Both the position numbers and the translations under genes were made by a program. Positions 53,455-63,957 of a stretch of 64,000 nt of DNA are shown one piece after another; position 1 is the stretch's first letter, and every line of letters starts with the position of its first letter. The stretch lies in assembly GCF_005871185.1 (NCBI RefSeq), contig NZ_SWKN01000006.1, positions 1,032,451 to 1,096,450 of the forward strand. Direction: 5' to 3'. Under the pieces are notes generated by a model. The model worked only from the letters and a program-made list of their open reading frames with translations. It did not search any database and was not told where the DNA came from. The DNA is from Limnobacter alexandrii (GTDB taxonomy: Bacteria > Pseudomonadota > Gammaproteobacteria > Burkholderiales > Burkholderiaceae_B).

Positions 53455-55272
53455 ATGTCTGATTCTGCAAACAAAAACACCACTGCTGGGGCTGAAAATG
53501 CCCCAGCCTCCAATTTTCTTCGCAACATCATTGATGCGGACTTGAAAAAGCCCGAGTATCAGGTGCGCCCATGGGCCGGAAAACCCGGCGGGGCCGATGT
53601 GCATGAAGGTGCCCCCGCTGACCCCGCAACTATTCGCTTGCGTTTTCCGCCTGAGCCCAACGGCTACTTGCACGTAGGCCATGCCAAAGCCATTTGCCTG
53701 AACTTTGGTTTGGCCAAAGAATATGGTGGCGCTTGCCACATGCGTTTTGACGACACGAACCCTGAGAAGGAAAGCGAAGAATTCGCTGATTCCATTCTGG
53801 ATGCTGTGCATTGGCTGGGTTTTCGCTGGGAAAGTTTCGGCGACGACAACCTGTACTACGCCAGTGATTACTTCGACTTCATGTATCAGGCGGCTGAATT
53901 CCTGATTCAGGCAGGTCTGGCGTATGTGGACGAACAAAATGCCGACGACATGCGTGCCAATCGTGGCACCTTGACACAAGCTGGCGTTGATTCACCTTTC
54001 AGGAATCGCCCGGCTGCCGAGAACCTGGCGCGTTTCCGGGCCATGCGTGCGGGTGAGCTGCCCGATGGTGCGGCTGTGCTGCGTGCCAAAATTGACATGG
54101 CCAGCCCCAATATGAATATGCGCGACCCGGCCATCTACCGCATTCGACGTGCCTTTCACCACCGCACAGCCGATGAATGGTGCATTTACCCCATGTACAC
54201 CTTTGCGCACCCGATTGAGGATGCGCTGGAACGCATTACCCATTCATTTTGCACACTTGAATTTGAAGACCAACGCCCGTTTTATGACTGGTTGCTGAAG
54301 AACCTGGCCAGTGAACACCAAGCCGCCGATGGTGGGGTACTAAAGCCTTTGTTGAGCCACCCCTTGCCCAAGCAGGTTGAGTTTGCCCGATTGAATTTGA
54401 GTTATGTAGTCACAAGCAAGCGCAAATTGCAGCAATTGGTGACTGAAAATAAACTGAGCGGCTGGGATGACCCCCGCATGCCGACCATTGTCGGTTTGCG
54501 CCGCCGCGGCTACACACCTGAGGCCATTCAGTTGTTTTGTGCCCGCATTGGCGTGTCCAAATCCGATTCCTGGATTGATTACTCGGTGCTGGAAGGCGCA
54601 CTGCGCGACACCTTAGACCCAGTGGCACATCGGGCGGTGGCGGTATTGGACCCCATCCCCTTGATCCTGGACAACGTCGATGAGGATTGGGCTGATTTGT
54701 GCACCGCACCTGTTCACCCACACCAACCGCACTGGGGCGTGCGCCAGTTCACCATTGGCAAGCGCCTGTGGATTGAAGCGGAGGATTTTCAGGAAAATCC
54801 GGAGAAAAAGTTTTTCCGTTTGTTCCCGGGCAACAAAGTGCGCCTGCGCTATGGCTACGTGATTGAATGCACCGGCTGCGACAAAGATGAAAACGGCAAG
54901 GTGATAGCTGTGCATGCCCAAGTGTTTCTGGACAGCAAATCGGGCACGCCTGGTGCAGACAACTACAAGGTGAAAGGCAATATTCACTGGGTGGATGCAG
55001 AAGATTGCCTGCCCGCCACCGTGCGCCTTTATGATCGTTTGTTTACAGAAGAGCATCCTGATTCTGGCGGCAAGAACTTCATGGACAGCCTGAACCCCGA
55101 TTCACTGACCGAAGTGAAAGCCTATCTGGAAGCGGGATTGAAAGACGCTTTTACCGGGACGGTTTATCAATTCGAGCGCCATGGTTATTTTGTTCATGAC
55201 CTGAAAGACAATACCTTGGATAACCCGGTGTTTAACCGAGCCACCACGCTGAAGGACAGTTGGAGTAAATAG
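53455..55272 (+). CDS. glnS: Glutaminyl-tRNA synthetase
   Basis: Class I synthetase of 605 residues. The HIGH motif lies in PEPNGYLHVGHAK near residue 67 and the KMSKS loop in VTSKRKLQQL; RFDDTNPEKE is the Glu/Gln-RS signature. An N-terminal extension of about 40 residues precedes the core. ATG 53455 has AGG at suitable distance; a GTG at 53449 is the alternative. Presence of glnS, with no sign here of gatCAB, fits the direct pathway for Gln-tRNA. Confidence 0.97.
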   Translation: MSDSANKNTTAGAENAPASNFLRNIIDADLKKPEYQVRPWAGKPGGADVHEGAPADPATIRLRFPPEPNGYLHVGHAKAICLNFGLAKEYGGACHMRFDDTNPEKESEEFADSILDAVHWLGFRWESFGDDNLYYASDYFDFMYQAAEFLIQAGLAYVDEQNADDMRANRGTLTQAGVDSPFRNRPAAENLARFRAMRAGELPDGAAVLRAKIDMASPNMNMRDPAIYRIRRAFHHRTADEWCIYPMYTFAHPIEDALERITHSFCTLEFEDQRPFYDWLLKNLASEHQAADGGVLKPLLSHPLPKQVEFARLNLSYVVTSKRKLQQLVTENKLSGWDDPRMPTIVGLRRRGYTPEAIQLFCARIGVSKSDSWIDYSVLEGALRDTLDPVAHRAVAVLDPIPLILDNVDEDWADLCTAPVHPHQPHWGVRQFTIGKRLWIEAEDFQENPEKKFFRLFPGNKVRLRYGYVIECTGCDKDENGKVIAVHAQVFLDSKSGTPGADNYKVKGNIHWVDAEDCLPATVRLYDRLFTEEHPDSGGKNFMDSLNPDSLTEVKAYLEAGLKDAFTGTVYQFERHGYFVHDLKDNTLDNPVFNRATTLKDSWSK

Positions 55273-55316
55273 CCAATTCATCGGGTACACTAGCCCTCGG
55301 ACTAGGTATTCAGAAT

Positions 55317-57377
55317 ATGGCAACGAACCCAAATTACAACATTCGAGGTGCGCTGCTGACCATCCTCAACGGGATGGGGCCAGACAACGAGCACGAGGCG
55401 GACATTGCCCACCTGTGCCACCTCATGGAATGGTTTCGAGAAGGGGCTCCAGGCTCGGATTTCGAAATAGAGCGGCGATTCACCATGCTGGTGGAGGCGC
55501 TTGAGCAGTCCAATGACCTGCGCGTGCAGGTCAAGGGCTATCTTGAACAATTCCTGAAAGAATCACGTTACCGCTACACCTTCGCCGAACTGGGCATTCT
55601 GGGCAATGAAACATTTGGCCAGGCCATGAAAAACCGGGTTTTTCAGCGTTTGCTTCCTGCCACGGTGGAAGACAAAACCGTGCGCGAATCCCTCAGCTTG
55701 ATGTTCACCAAACCCGACGACCATGAATGGCTGGAATCCATTGGTGTGGAAAGCTGGACACGTCTGTTTCATGTGCTGGAGTGGCTTAACCCGGCCATGC
55801 CTTTGTGGAAACGAATCCAGCATGAAATGCTCGAAGCCATGGAAATGCTGGCGGTGCGCATTGCTGCTTTGGGCATTGATTCAGAAGTGGTGCGTTGCCT
55901 GGGTATTTCAGAGCGGCACACGTCCCCTTTTGTTGAGCAGCACCTGGAATTGCGCAGCATGATTGCTCAGGCTCACGAAAAACTCAGCAATATGGAGTCC
56001 CTGAATGATTTGGGCGACCACCTGGATGTGTTGCTGGACCAGTGTCAGGGGCAAATCAAGAAAGCGTATGCACAGGCACGTGCCCAAGGTATTTCAGTCA
56101 CCTTGAGTATGCAGTTGATTCGGCTTGAGCAGTCAATCAACCGCATGCGGCGGCTGTTGCAACTCTTGGGCGCTTTGCCGACTGAGAACCGGGTGGCCAC
56201 CTGCGTTCAGTTTTTTTGCAACTTGACCAAAGAAGAAAACCGCAAACATTCCATCACCGATTTGTGGCGTGGTTTGACTGACAAGTTGGCTTTGCGCATC
56301 ACCGAGCATGCGAGCCAGTCTGGTGAAAAATACGCCACTGAAACGCGTTCGGAATACTGGAAAATGGCCAGAGCAGCCATGGGTGCGGGTGTCATTATTG
56401 CACTGCTGTCCTTGTTTAAAGCCGGAATTTCAAGCTGGGAATTGCCACCCTTTTGGGAGGCCGTATTTTTCAGCCTGAATTACGGCATTGGCTTTGTGAT
56501 CATTCACCTGTTGGGGTTCACCATTGCCACCAAGCAGCCCGCCATGACTGCTGCCAGAATTGCAGCGGCTGTTGATGCGGCCAATGGGCGATTAAGCTCT
56601 GCTGACCGGGTGGCCGATTTGATTACCCAAGTTGCACGTACTCAATTCATTGCCATTTGGGGCAATGTGTTGCCAGCATTCGCGACGGCCACCGTGGTGG
56701 CTGTGGGGCTTACCTTACTGCTTGGCGAACCACCCATTGCGGCAGAGAAGGGCGAGAAAATGTTGATGGAACTGAACCCGTTGCTGTCAGCTGCGCTACC
56801 GCATGCGGCCATTGCGGGCATATTCCTCTTTTTGGCGGGTGTGATCTCGGGTTATTACGACAACTTGTCGATCTATCACCGCATTCCCGACAGAATTCGG
56901 AAAGTGCCTTGGCTGCGCAAACGCTTGGGTGTGGTTCGTGCCAACAAACTGGCCGATTACTTGAGCAAAAACACAGGCGCCTTGGCAGGTAATTTTTTCT
57001 TCGGCTGTATGTTGGGCTCGGCTGGTTTTGTGGGCCTTATTCTTGGTTTGCCAATTGATATTCGCCACATTACGTTCTCGGCGGCCAATATGGCGTATGG
57101 TCTTCAAGCACAGGAATTCATGTTGAGTGGGTTCGAGGTCGCCGTTGCGGCCTTGGGGGTTTTCCTGATCGGCATGGTGAACCTTGCGGTCAGCTTTAGC
57201 CTGGCGTTTTTCACTGCCTTGCGGGCACGCGGCGTGCGCAAGCTGGAAAGCCTTTCCCTGGCTGGGCGAATCGTCAAACGGTTTTTCACGAGCCCGGGTG
57301 AGTTTTTCTATCCCCCCAAGGACGCAGGCCCCGCAGACGCCGCCTCGGCAAGCACTGCCAAGCCCGAGCCCAAATAG
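55317..57377 (+). CDS. Membrane protein of the Gcr-type 'site-specific recombinase' family
   Basis: Protein of 686 residues. It resembles a betaproteobacterial family usually named site-specific recombinase after a Neisseria protein (Gcr). What the sequence shows is an N-terminal helical half (about residues 1-340) and a C-terminal half with some six transmembrane segments, including FWEAVFFSLNYGIGFVIIHLLG, given here in part as GIGFVIIHLLG, and GIFLFLAGVISGYYDN. No tyrosine- or serine-recombinase catalytic motif is visible. Function is best considered unknown. It stands 44 bases after glnS and converges on the adenosyltransferase gene. Confidence 0.75.
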   Translation: MATNPNYNIRGALLTILNGMGPDNEHEADIAHLCHLMEWFREGAPGSDFEIERRFTMLVEALEQSNDLRVQVKGYLEQFLKESRYRYTFAELGILGNETFGQAMKNRVFQRLLPATVEDKTVRESLSLMFTKPDDHEWLESIGVESWTRLFHVLEWLNPAMPLWKRIQHEMLEAMEMLAVRIAALGIDSEVVRCLGISERHTSPFVEQHLELRSMIAQAHEKLSNMESLNDLGDHLDVLLDQCQGQIKKAYAQARAQGISVTLSMQLIRLEQSINRMRRLLQLLGALPTENRVATCVQFFCNLTKEENRKHSITDLWRGLTDKLALRITEHASQSGEKYATETRSEYWKMARAAMGAGVIIALLSLFKAGISSWELPPFWEAVFFSLNYGIGFVIIHLLGFTIATKQPAMTAARIAAAVDAANGRLSSADRVADLITQVARTQFIAIWGNVLPAFATATVVAVGLTLLLGEPPIAAEKGEKMLMELNPLLSAALPHAAIAGIFLFLAGVISGYYDNLSIYHRIPDRIRKVPWLRKRLGVVRANKLADYLSKNTGALAGNFFFGCMLGSAGFVGLILGLPIDIRHITFSAANMAYGLQAQEFMLSGFEVAVAALGVFLIGMVNLAVSFSLAFFTALRARGVRKLESLSLAGRIVKRFFTSPGEFFYPPKDAGPADAASASTAKPEPK

Positions 57378-57379
57378 AC

Positions 57380-57940
57380 TTACTCTTGAGGTCGGTTGAA
57401 TCCTTTTTTCCACTGCACATCCCGAACACCTTTTTTGTGGTGAATCCAGCGCGAGGCGACAAACAGGAAGTCGGACAAGCGATTCATGTACAAAAGCAGG
57501 TCTTCGGGCAGCTTTTGCTGTTGGTTCAGGTCAACCAGCACCCGCTCCGCCCTGCGGCAAACAGTGCGCGCAACGTGGGTGTACGCAGAGGCCTTGCTGC
57601 CGCCCGGCAAAATAAACTCTTCCAAGCGGGGCAGGGGTTCATTGAATTCCTTGATTAAGTCCTCCAGCCGCGCCACCGCTTGCGGCGGAAATACATCAAA
57701 ACCCGGCATGCACAGGGCTGCGCCCAAGTCGAACAGGTCATGCTGAATGCGGGTCAGTTCGGTGGCCAGGCGTTCAGGCAAGGCCTCAGTCAGTATCAAA
57801 CCAATGTGGCTGTTCAATTCGTCGACATCGCCCATGGCATGAACGCGAAGGTCGTTTTTCGCCAAACGGCTGCCGTCGGCCAGGCCAGTGGTGCCATCGT
57901 CGCCGGTGCGGGTGGTGATTGAACTGAGTCTGTTGCCCAT
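57380..57940 (-). CDS. Cob(I)alamin adenosyltransferase, PduO type
   Basis: Protein of 186 residues that transfers the adenosyl group from ATP to cob(I)alamin. The N-terminal ITTRTGDDGTTGLADGSR forms the ATP-binding site, and GDVDELNSHIG, CRRAERVLV and YMNRLSDFLFVASR (the cofactor-contact helix) follow. ATG 57940 is used; the longer open frame to 57988 adds a hydrophobic leader that does not belong. Complements the B12 uptake receptor at 11.4 kb. Confidence 0.93.
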   Translation of the reverse strand: MGNRLSSITTRTGDDGTTGLADGSRLAKNDLRVHAMGDVDELNSHIGLILTEALPERLATELTRIQHDLFDLGAALCMPGFDVFPPQAVARLEDLIKEFNEPLPRLEEFILPGGSKASAYTHVARTVCRRAERVLVDLNQQQKLPEDLLLYMNRLSDFLFVASRWIHHKKGVRDVQWKKGFNRPQE

Positions 57941-57996
57941 TGAATTGCGTGATCCGAGAAAGTTGAACAAAAAGAGCGCCTTGTGCAAACCGCGTA

Positions 57997-58025
57997 TTGA
58001 GGTGCGGCACCGGCGAGCCTATACT
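57997..58025 (+). promoter_or_regulatory. Promoter of the thiC transcript
   Basis: TTGAGG at 57997-58002 and TATACT at 58020-58025 with exactly 17 bases between. The start would be near 58032, just ahead of the TPP aptamer. Confidence 0.6.
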
Positions 58026-58043
58026 TTGAGCTTATTGAAGTTT

Positions 58044-60124
<2,081 letters not shown>

Positions 60125-60142
60125 TTTTTAAAAGAAAAATTG

Positions 60143-60184
60143 ACACCGCCCCCTCGTCTTTGTACGATTAGGCGGTGTTTTTTT
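60143..60184 (+). terminator. Rho-independent terminator after thiC
   Basis: ACACCGCC (60143-60150) pairs with GGCGGTGT (60171-60178), followed by eight T residues. The 20-base loop is larger than usual. Confidence 0.82.
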
Positions 60185-60388
60185 CTTACAGGAGTGCTCG
60201 GGCCTTTCCCGACTGTCTATGGATAGTTCCAGTTGTCGAAGTTGCTCTAACTTCACCACGCCTTTATTGGCAACCCCCCCCAACGCATTCGTTGCGCACC
60301 AATCTTCCCGGTCCTTCCAGCCAGACAACGCTAGATCAAGCATAGCGCCTGTCGAAATCGTCTCGCCTGTAGCGCATGGAGAATTCAC

Positions 60389-61696
60389 ATGGAAGTGCTG
60401 ATACTGATCGGATTGATTGTTTTGAATGGTCTTTTTGCGATGTCTGAAATCGCGCTGGTTACTGCCAGAAAGGCCCGTTTGGTGAAGTTGGCTGCAGAAG
60501 GCGACAAAGCGGCGGCAGTTGCGGTAAAGTTGGCCGAAGATCCCACCAAGTTTCTTTCCACGGTGCAAATTGGTATTACGTCGATTGGCGTGCTCAGCGG
60601 TATCGTGGGTGAGGCTGTATTGGCCAAGCCTTTGGCGCTGTGGCTGCAAAGTTTTGGTCTCGACGTTGCCACCACCGATGTGGTGTCTACCGCCATTGTG
60701 GTGGTTGGCGTAACTTACGTGGCCATTGTCATTGGCGAACTGGTGCCCAAGCGTTTGGGACAAATCAGTCCGGAAGTGATTGCACGCCTGGTAGCCCGGC
60801 CGATGCAAGTTCTGGCAATTGCCACTCGGCCCTTCGTGGTGTTTTTGTCTTTCTCTACCCGTGGCCTGCTGCGTATCATGGGTGTGAAGGAGAACACCGA
60901 CAACGGCGTGACTGAGGAAGAAATTCATGCCATGTTGGACGAGGGTTCTGTTTCTGGCGTAATTGAAAGCAGCGAACACACCATGCTGCGCAATGTGTTC
61001 CGCTTGGACGATCGCCAGCTTGGCTCACTCATGATTCCCCGTTCCGATGTGTTGTACCTGGACATTCGCCTGCCTCAGGAAGAAAACCTGAAGCGGGTGA
61101 TTGAATCGGAGTATTCCAGGTTTCCCGTGGTCGATGGCAATTTGGACAACCTGATTGGCGTAATTCATGCCAAGCAGGCCTTGGCCTATGCCGCGCAGGG
61201 CAAAATGCCCGACTTTTCCACCAATTTGCAGCAGTGTGTATTTGTGCCCGAAACCCTCACGGGTATGGAGCTGTTGACCCAGTTCCGCAGCAACAACATG
61301 GACATTGCCTTTGTGATCGACGAGTACGGCGAACTGGAAGGCATTGTGACCCTGCACGATTTGATGGAAGCCCTCACCGGTGAATTCACGCCGCACAACA
61401 AGGAGGATTCCTGGGCGGTTCAGCGTGAAGATGGTTCTTGGTTGCTGGACGGTGCCATTGCCATTCTGGAACTGAAGGACACTTTGAACATCAAGAGTGT
61501 GCCAGAGGAAGAAAAAGGCCGTTACCACACTTTGAGTGGCATGGTGATGTTGTTGACAGGGCGCTTGCCTGCAACCGGAGACACTGTCGACTGGGATGGT
61601 TGGCGTTTTGAAGTGGTGGACATGGACCAAAAACGAATCGACAAGATTTTGGCTTCACCCATCAAGGAAGCAGAACAGGTCGACGAATCGGCCTAA
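60389..61696 (+). CDS. CNNM/CorC-type transporter with CBS domains
   Basis: Protein of 435 residues: an N-terminal DUF21 membrane domain of about four helices (residues 1-190, with GLFAMSEIAL near residue 15 and GELVPKRLG near 118), a pair of CBS domains (about 205-335, with SRFPVVDG and AFVIDEYGELEGIVT) and a C-terminal CorC_HlyC domain. Such proteins move or regulate Mg2+/Co2+; older annotations call them haemolysins. GGAG stands before the ATG. The 204-base leader from 60185 holds a run of eight C and small inverted repeats but no riboswitch I recognise. Confidence 0.9.
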   Translation: MEVLILIGLIVLNGLFAMSEIALVTARKARLVKLAAEGDKAAAVAVKLAEDPTKFLSTVQIGITSIGVLSGIVGEAVLAKPLALWLQSFGLDVATTDVVSTAIVVVGVTYVAIVIGELVPKRLGQISPEVIARLVARPMQVLAIATRPFVVFLSFSTRGLLRIMGVKENTDNGVTEEEIHAMLDEGSVSGVIESSEHTMLRNVFRLDDRQLGSLMIPRSDVLYLDIRLPQEENLKRVIESEYSRFPVVDGNLDNLIGVIHAKQALAYAAQGKMPDFSTNLQQCVFVPETLTGMELLTQFRSNNMDIAFVIDEYGELEGIVTLHDLMEALTGEFTPHNKEDSWAVQREDGSWLLDGAIAILELKDTLNIKSVPEEEKGRYHTLSGMVMLLTGRLPATGDTVDWDGWRFEVVDMDQKRIDKILASPIKEAEQVDESA

Positions 61697-61716
61697 GCGC
61701 CAAGCCGACGAGAAGA

Positions 61717-61747
61717 AAGCCTCAGTGAATGCTGAGGCTTTTTTTTT
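61717..61747 (+). terminator. Rho-independent terminator
   Basis: AAGCCTCAG (61717-61725) pairs with CTGAGGCTT (61732-61740) and is followed by a nine-T run. It ends the CorC gene and faces the end of the minus-strand cluster. Confidence 0.9.
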
Positions 61748-61761
61748 ATTCGCGTACATTC

Positions 61762-62907
61762 TTACCGGATTTGTGGGCGACTACCCCAGAGCAGTTTTTC
61801 CTGCATTTCGCGCGTGGTGTTGCTCGTTGATTCTTGCGATGCACCGGCACTATTGCCACTGCCAAAGAGGCCTTTTAGTTCAGTAACTTCACTTTGTGAC
61901 GATGCGCCCGCGGTGCTGCTGCCAGCTTCCCGAATGATTTCACCGGTGTAGGGGTCGATCAAAATGTTGGGGTCTTGTTTTGACGGCATTGCAGCAGGTG
62001 GTGGCGTTAAAACAATCGGATTCAATTTTTGTTTGACGGGTGTGCTGTCTGCAGCTTGATTGCTGCGCAGTTCGCTTGGCTTCGCGGCGCTAAGCCGAGC
62101 ACAACTTTGCGCCGACAAATTGTTCATCTCGGTCAACATGTTGAACACCGCATGTTCAATCACCATGCGAACGCCTTTTTGAATGGGCTCCTGCGTGCGT
62201 TCGGCAGCGTTGATGTCGACCAATCCATCACTGAACAGCCGGAAGTAACCACCATTCAATTCAGTGCCAATAATCTGTTTCTGAAGACTTTGTACATTGA
62301 TGACTTCAAGTGTTTTTGTGTTCACAACACGCAAATCTACAGCGACATTCATGACGAAATAGCGCGCTGCCGCGCCAATGAATCGGATCGATGACTCCAG
62401 GCTGCCACTGCGAATGTTGTAGTTCACCTCGGTGATGCCACCCACGATGTGATAGTCCGACCCTGGCAGCGAACCCGAAAAGATTTGCCGATGTGCTTTG
62501 CTCTCAGGATTGTCTGTGATCAGTTTGTTGTCGGCATATTTCAGTTCCATGTCGGCAATCGACGGGTCGAATCGCTCGACCATTGGTACCCCTGTTTTCG
62601 CCAATGCGGAAATGACCATCAGGGCGGCGCCCTGTGTAATGCGCTTGCCGTTGACCAGGTCTTCTTTGCCCGTGAAGTCGCTCACCCGGCCCACTGCAAA
62701 TCGTTTGGCACTGGGTCCTCGGCCACCCACCAAGGGTTTCAGGCATTCAAGCGCCGGGCTGTAGCGCGTGGTGTTTTCTACGACGCTTGCGCCGTCGAAG
62801 GGGCTGACATACTCCGCTTCACTAAAGGAGGGTAGTGTGGTACATGCACTGATCGATGCAGCCAGCACCGAGATGAATGCAAATTTTGGAAGCGGGTAGC
62901 GGGACAT
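61762..62907 (-). CDS. CsgG/HfaB family outer-membrane lipoprotein
   Basis: Protein of 381 residues. A lipoprotein signal peptide ends in SISAC (Cys at about residue 22). The next region has the CsgG-family pattern: KRFAVGRVSDFTGKE, a QGAALMVISALAKTG helix, YHIVGGITEVNYNIRSG and AVDLRVVNTKTLEV. CsgG forms a nine-fold secretion pore for curli subunits; HfaB is the longer relative that exports holdfast anchor proteins in Caulobacter. The extra C-terminal 110 residues (Ser/Pro/Gln-rich, with DPYTGEIIREAG) and the adjoining HfaA-like gene favour HfaB over CsgG. Last gene of the cluster. Confidence 0.8.
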   Translation of the reverse strand: MSRYPLPKFAFISVLAASISACTTLPSFSEAEYVSPFDGASVVENTTRYSPALECLKPLVGGRGPSAKRFAVGRVSDFTGKEDLVNGKRITQGAALMVISALAKTGVPMVERFDPSIADMELKYADNKLITDNPESKAHRQIFSGSLPGSDYHIVGGITEVNYNIRSGSLESSIRFIGAAARYFVMNVAVDLRVVNTKTLEVINVQSLQKQIIGTELNGGYFRLFSDGLVDINAAERTQEPIQKGVRMVIEHAVFNMLTEMNNLSAQSCARLSAAKPSELRSNQAADSTPVKQKLNPIVLTPPPAAMPSKQDPNILIDPYTGEIIREAGSSTAGASSQSEVTELKGLFGSGNSAGASQESTSNTTREMQEKLLWGSRPQIR

Positions 62908-62950
62908 AGTAGACCTTTGTTTATTCAGTATCGGTGAGTGACTTCAGTGC

Positions 62951-63271
62951 TCAGAAGCCGCCGTCGATGGATGCGTTTTGAGAGCCGTTGTTAATTTGGG
63001 TGGCATTAATGACCACCGTGTTGTTGTTGCCTTCCGTTTGCACATTGATCAGGTTGCCGATTGCGGTGGCGGCAAATCCCCAGCCAGGGGAGTCGACCTG
63101 GGTGCGATTGAAGTTGGCGTCGCGGCGGGTGCCAGCGGGTGAGTCAATGTCGGTGACGCTGCGCATGCCGAAAGGCGTTTCGAATGAGCTGACATTGCCT
63201 TCAAAGGTTTGTGCGTGTGCGCTGCCAAGGCCCAGGGCTAAAGTGGCAATACAAAGCTTGAGTAATTTCAT
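62951..63271 (-). CDS. HfaA-like holdfast anchor / curlin-like protein
   Basis: Exported protein of 106 residues: a signal peptide (MKLLKLCIATLALGLGSAHA) followed by an N-terminal part with FETPFGMRS and a C-terminal Asn/Gln-rich part (ATAIGNLINV, then EGNNNTVVINATQINNG, residues about 68-96) that resembles amyloid-type curlin strands and, from memory, Caulobacter HfaA. No cysteine in the mature chain. It should be secreted by the CsgG-like pore whose gene starts 43 bases downstream. ATG 63271 has AAGGAAA upstream. Confidence 0.7.
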   Translation of the reverse strand: MKLLKLCIATLALGLGSAHAQTFEGNVSSFETPFGMRSVTDIDSPAGTRRDANFNRTQVDSPGWGFAATAIGNLINVQTEGNNNTVVINATQINNGSQNASIDGGF

Positions 63272-63369
63272 TCGATGGTTTCCTTGATCTTTCTGGATGG
63301 GACTTGTGGGGTGAGTTTGCCCCAAGCGACCTTTGGCTGTAGGTTGTCGCTTGGGGCTGGAAAGTTCAA

Positions 63370-63957
63370 TTAAGGGCGCACGCCGCCAATGGAAATGTTG
63401 TTGCCCACTGCTGTTGCAGAGGCGGTCAGGCGGGTAGGGTCCCAGCTATATTCGGCCAAAGCCACGTTGTCGCTGACGTTGCACTGGGCCACCGACAACT
63501 CAGCCAGGCTGGTGTTGTCCAGATTCAGGCTGAAGTTATTGCCAATAGAAACAGCCTCGATGAGTACTTCGCCGGTTTTGGAGGTGCTGCGTTGTGACAA
63601 GTTGACAGAGGCCAGCTGGTCGCCATAGTTGCTTTGGGAAATGTGGCGAACAGGCGCTGTGGATGTGGAACTGAGTGAAATGGCAATGTTGTTGCCCACG
63701 GCCTGTGCGGAGCCGGTGATGTTGCCATTGTCGCGCATGACCACATTTTTCAGGTCAACGATTGCTGCATTCGTACCGGTGTTGCTTTGGATAATGATGC
63801 CGTTGTGGTTTTCGCTCAGGTAGTAGCTGCTGTCGAATTCAATGTTGGCGTCGACTTCAACTTGACAGTCGTTGCCTTGACAGGTGGCAGAGGCTACCGA
63901 GTGCATGGACAGCAAGGCGGCAAGAATGGATAAGGATTTGAGTGATTGCTTCAACAT
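63370..63957 (-). CDS. Repeat-containing exported protein, HfaD-like
   Basis: Exported protein of 195 residues with a signal peptide (MLKQSLKSLSILAALLSM, cut near residue 24). The mature chain contains three repeats of about 50 residues. Each opens with Q-[SC]-N (residues 57, 108, 158) and ends with a G-N-N strand: AVGNNIAISL, SIGNNFSLNL, AVGNNISIGG (G at 88, 139, 185). The closing strand resembles ATAIGNLINV of the HfaA-like protein. Position and pattern suggest the surface adhesin/anchor HfaD, though much shorter than the Caulobacter protein as I remember it. ATG 63957 has GGAG in place; the frame is open to the window edge. Confidence 0.6.
   Translation of the reverse strand: MLKQSLKSLSILAALLSMHSVASATCQGNDCQVEVDANIEFDSSYYLSENHNGIIIQSNTGTNAAIVDLKNVVMRDNGNITGSAQAVGNNIAISLSSTSTAPVRHISQSNYGDQLASVNLSQRSTSKTGEVLIEAVSIGNNFSLNLDNTSLAELSVAQCNVSDNVALAEYSWDPTRLTASATAVGNNISIGGVRP

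Noticed and set aside
55317-57377. Evidence for a mobile element, based on the family name site-specific recombinase
   Set aside because: No terminal repeats, no att-like duplication, no catalytic recombinase motif, and the gene is embedded in housekeeping sequence.
60266-60285. Run of eight C residues as a phase-variation tract
   Set aside because: It lies in the leader of the CorC gene and not in a coding region or between promoter elements that I can identify, so there is no supported switching effect.
60185-60388. Manganese or magnesium riboswitch before the CorC/CNNM gene
   Set aside because: The leader is long enough and the gene is metal related, but I could not find the conserved blocks of the yybP-ykoY or M-box classes.
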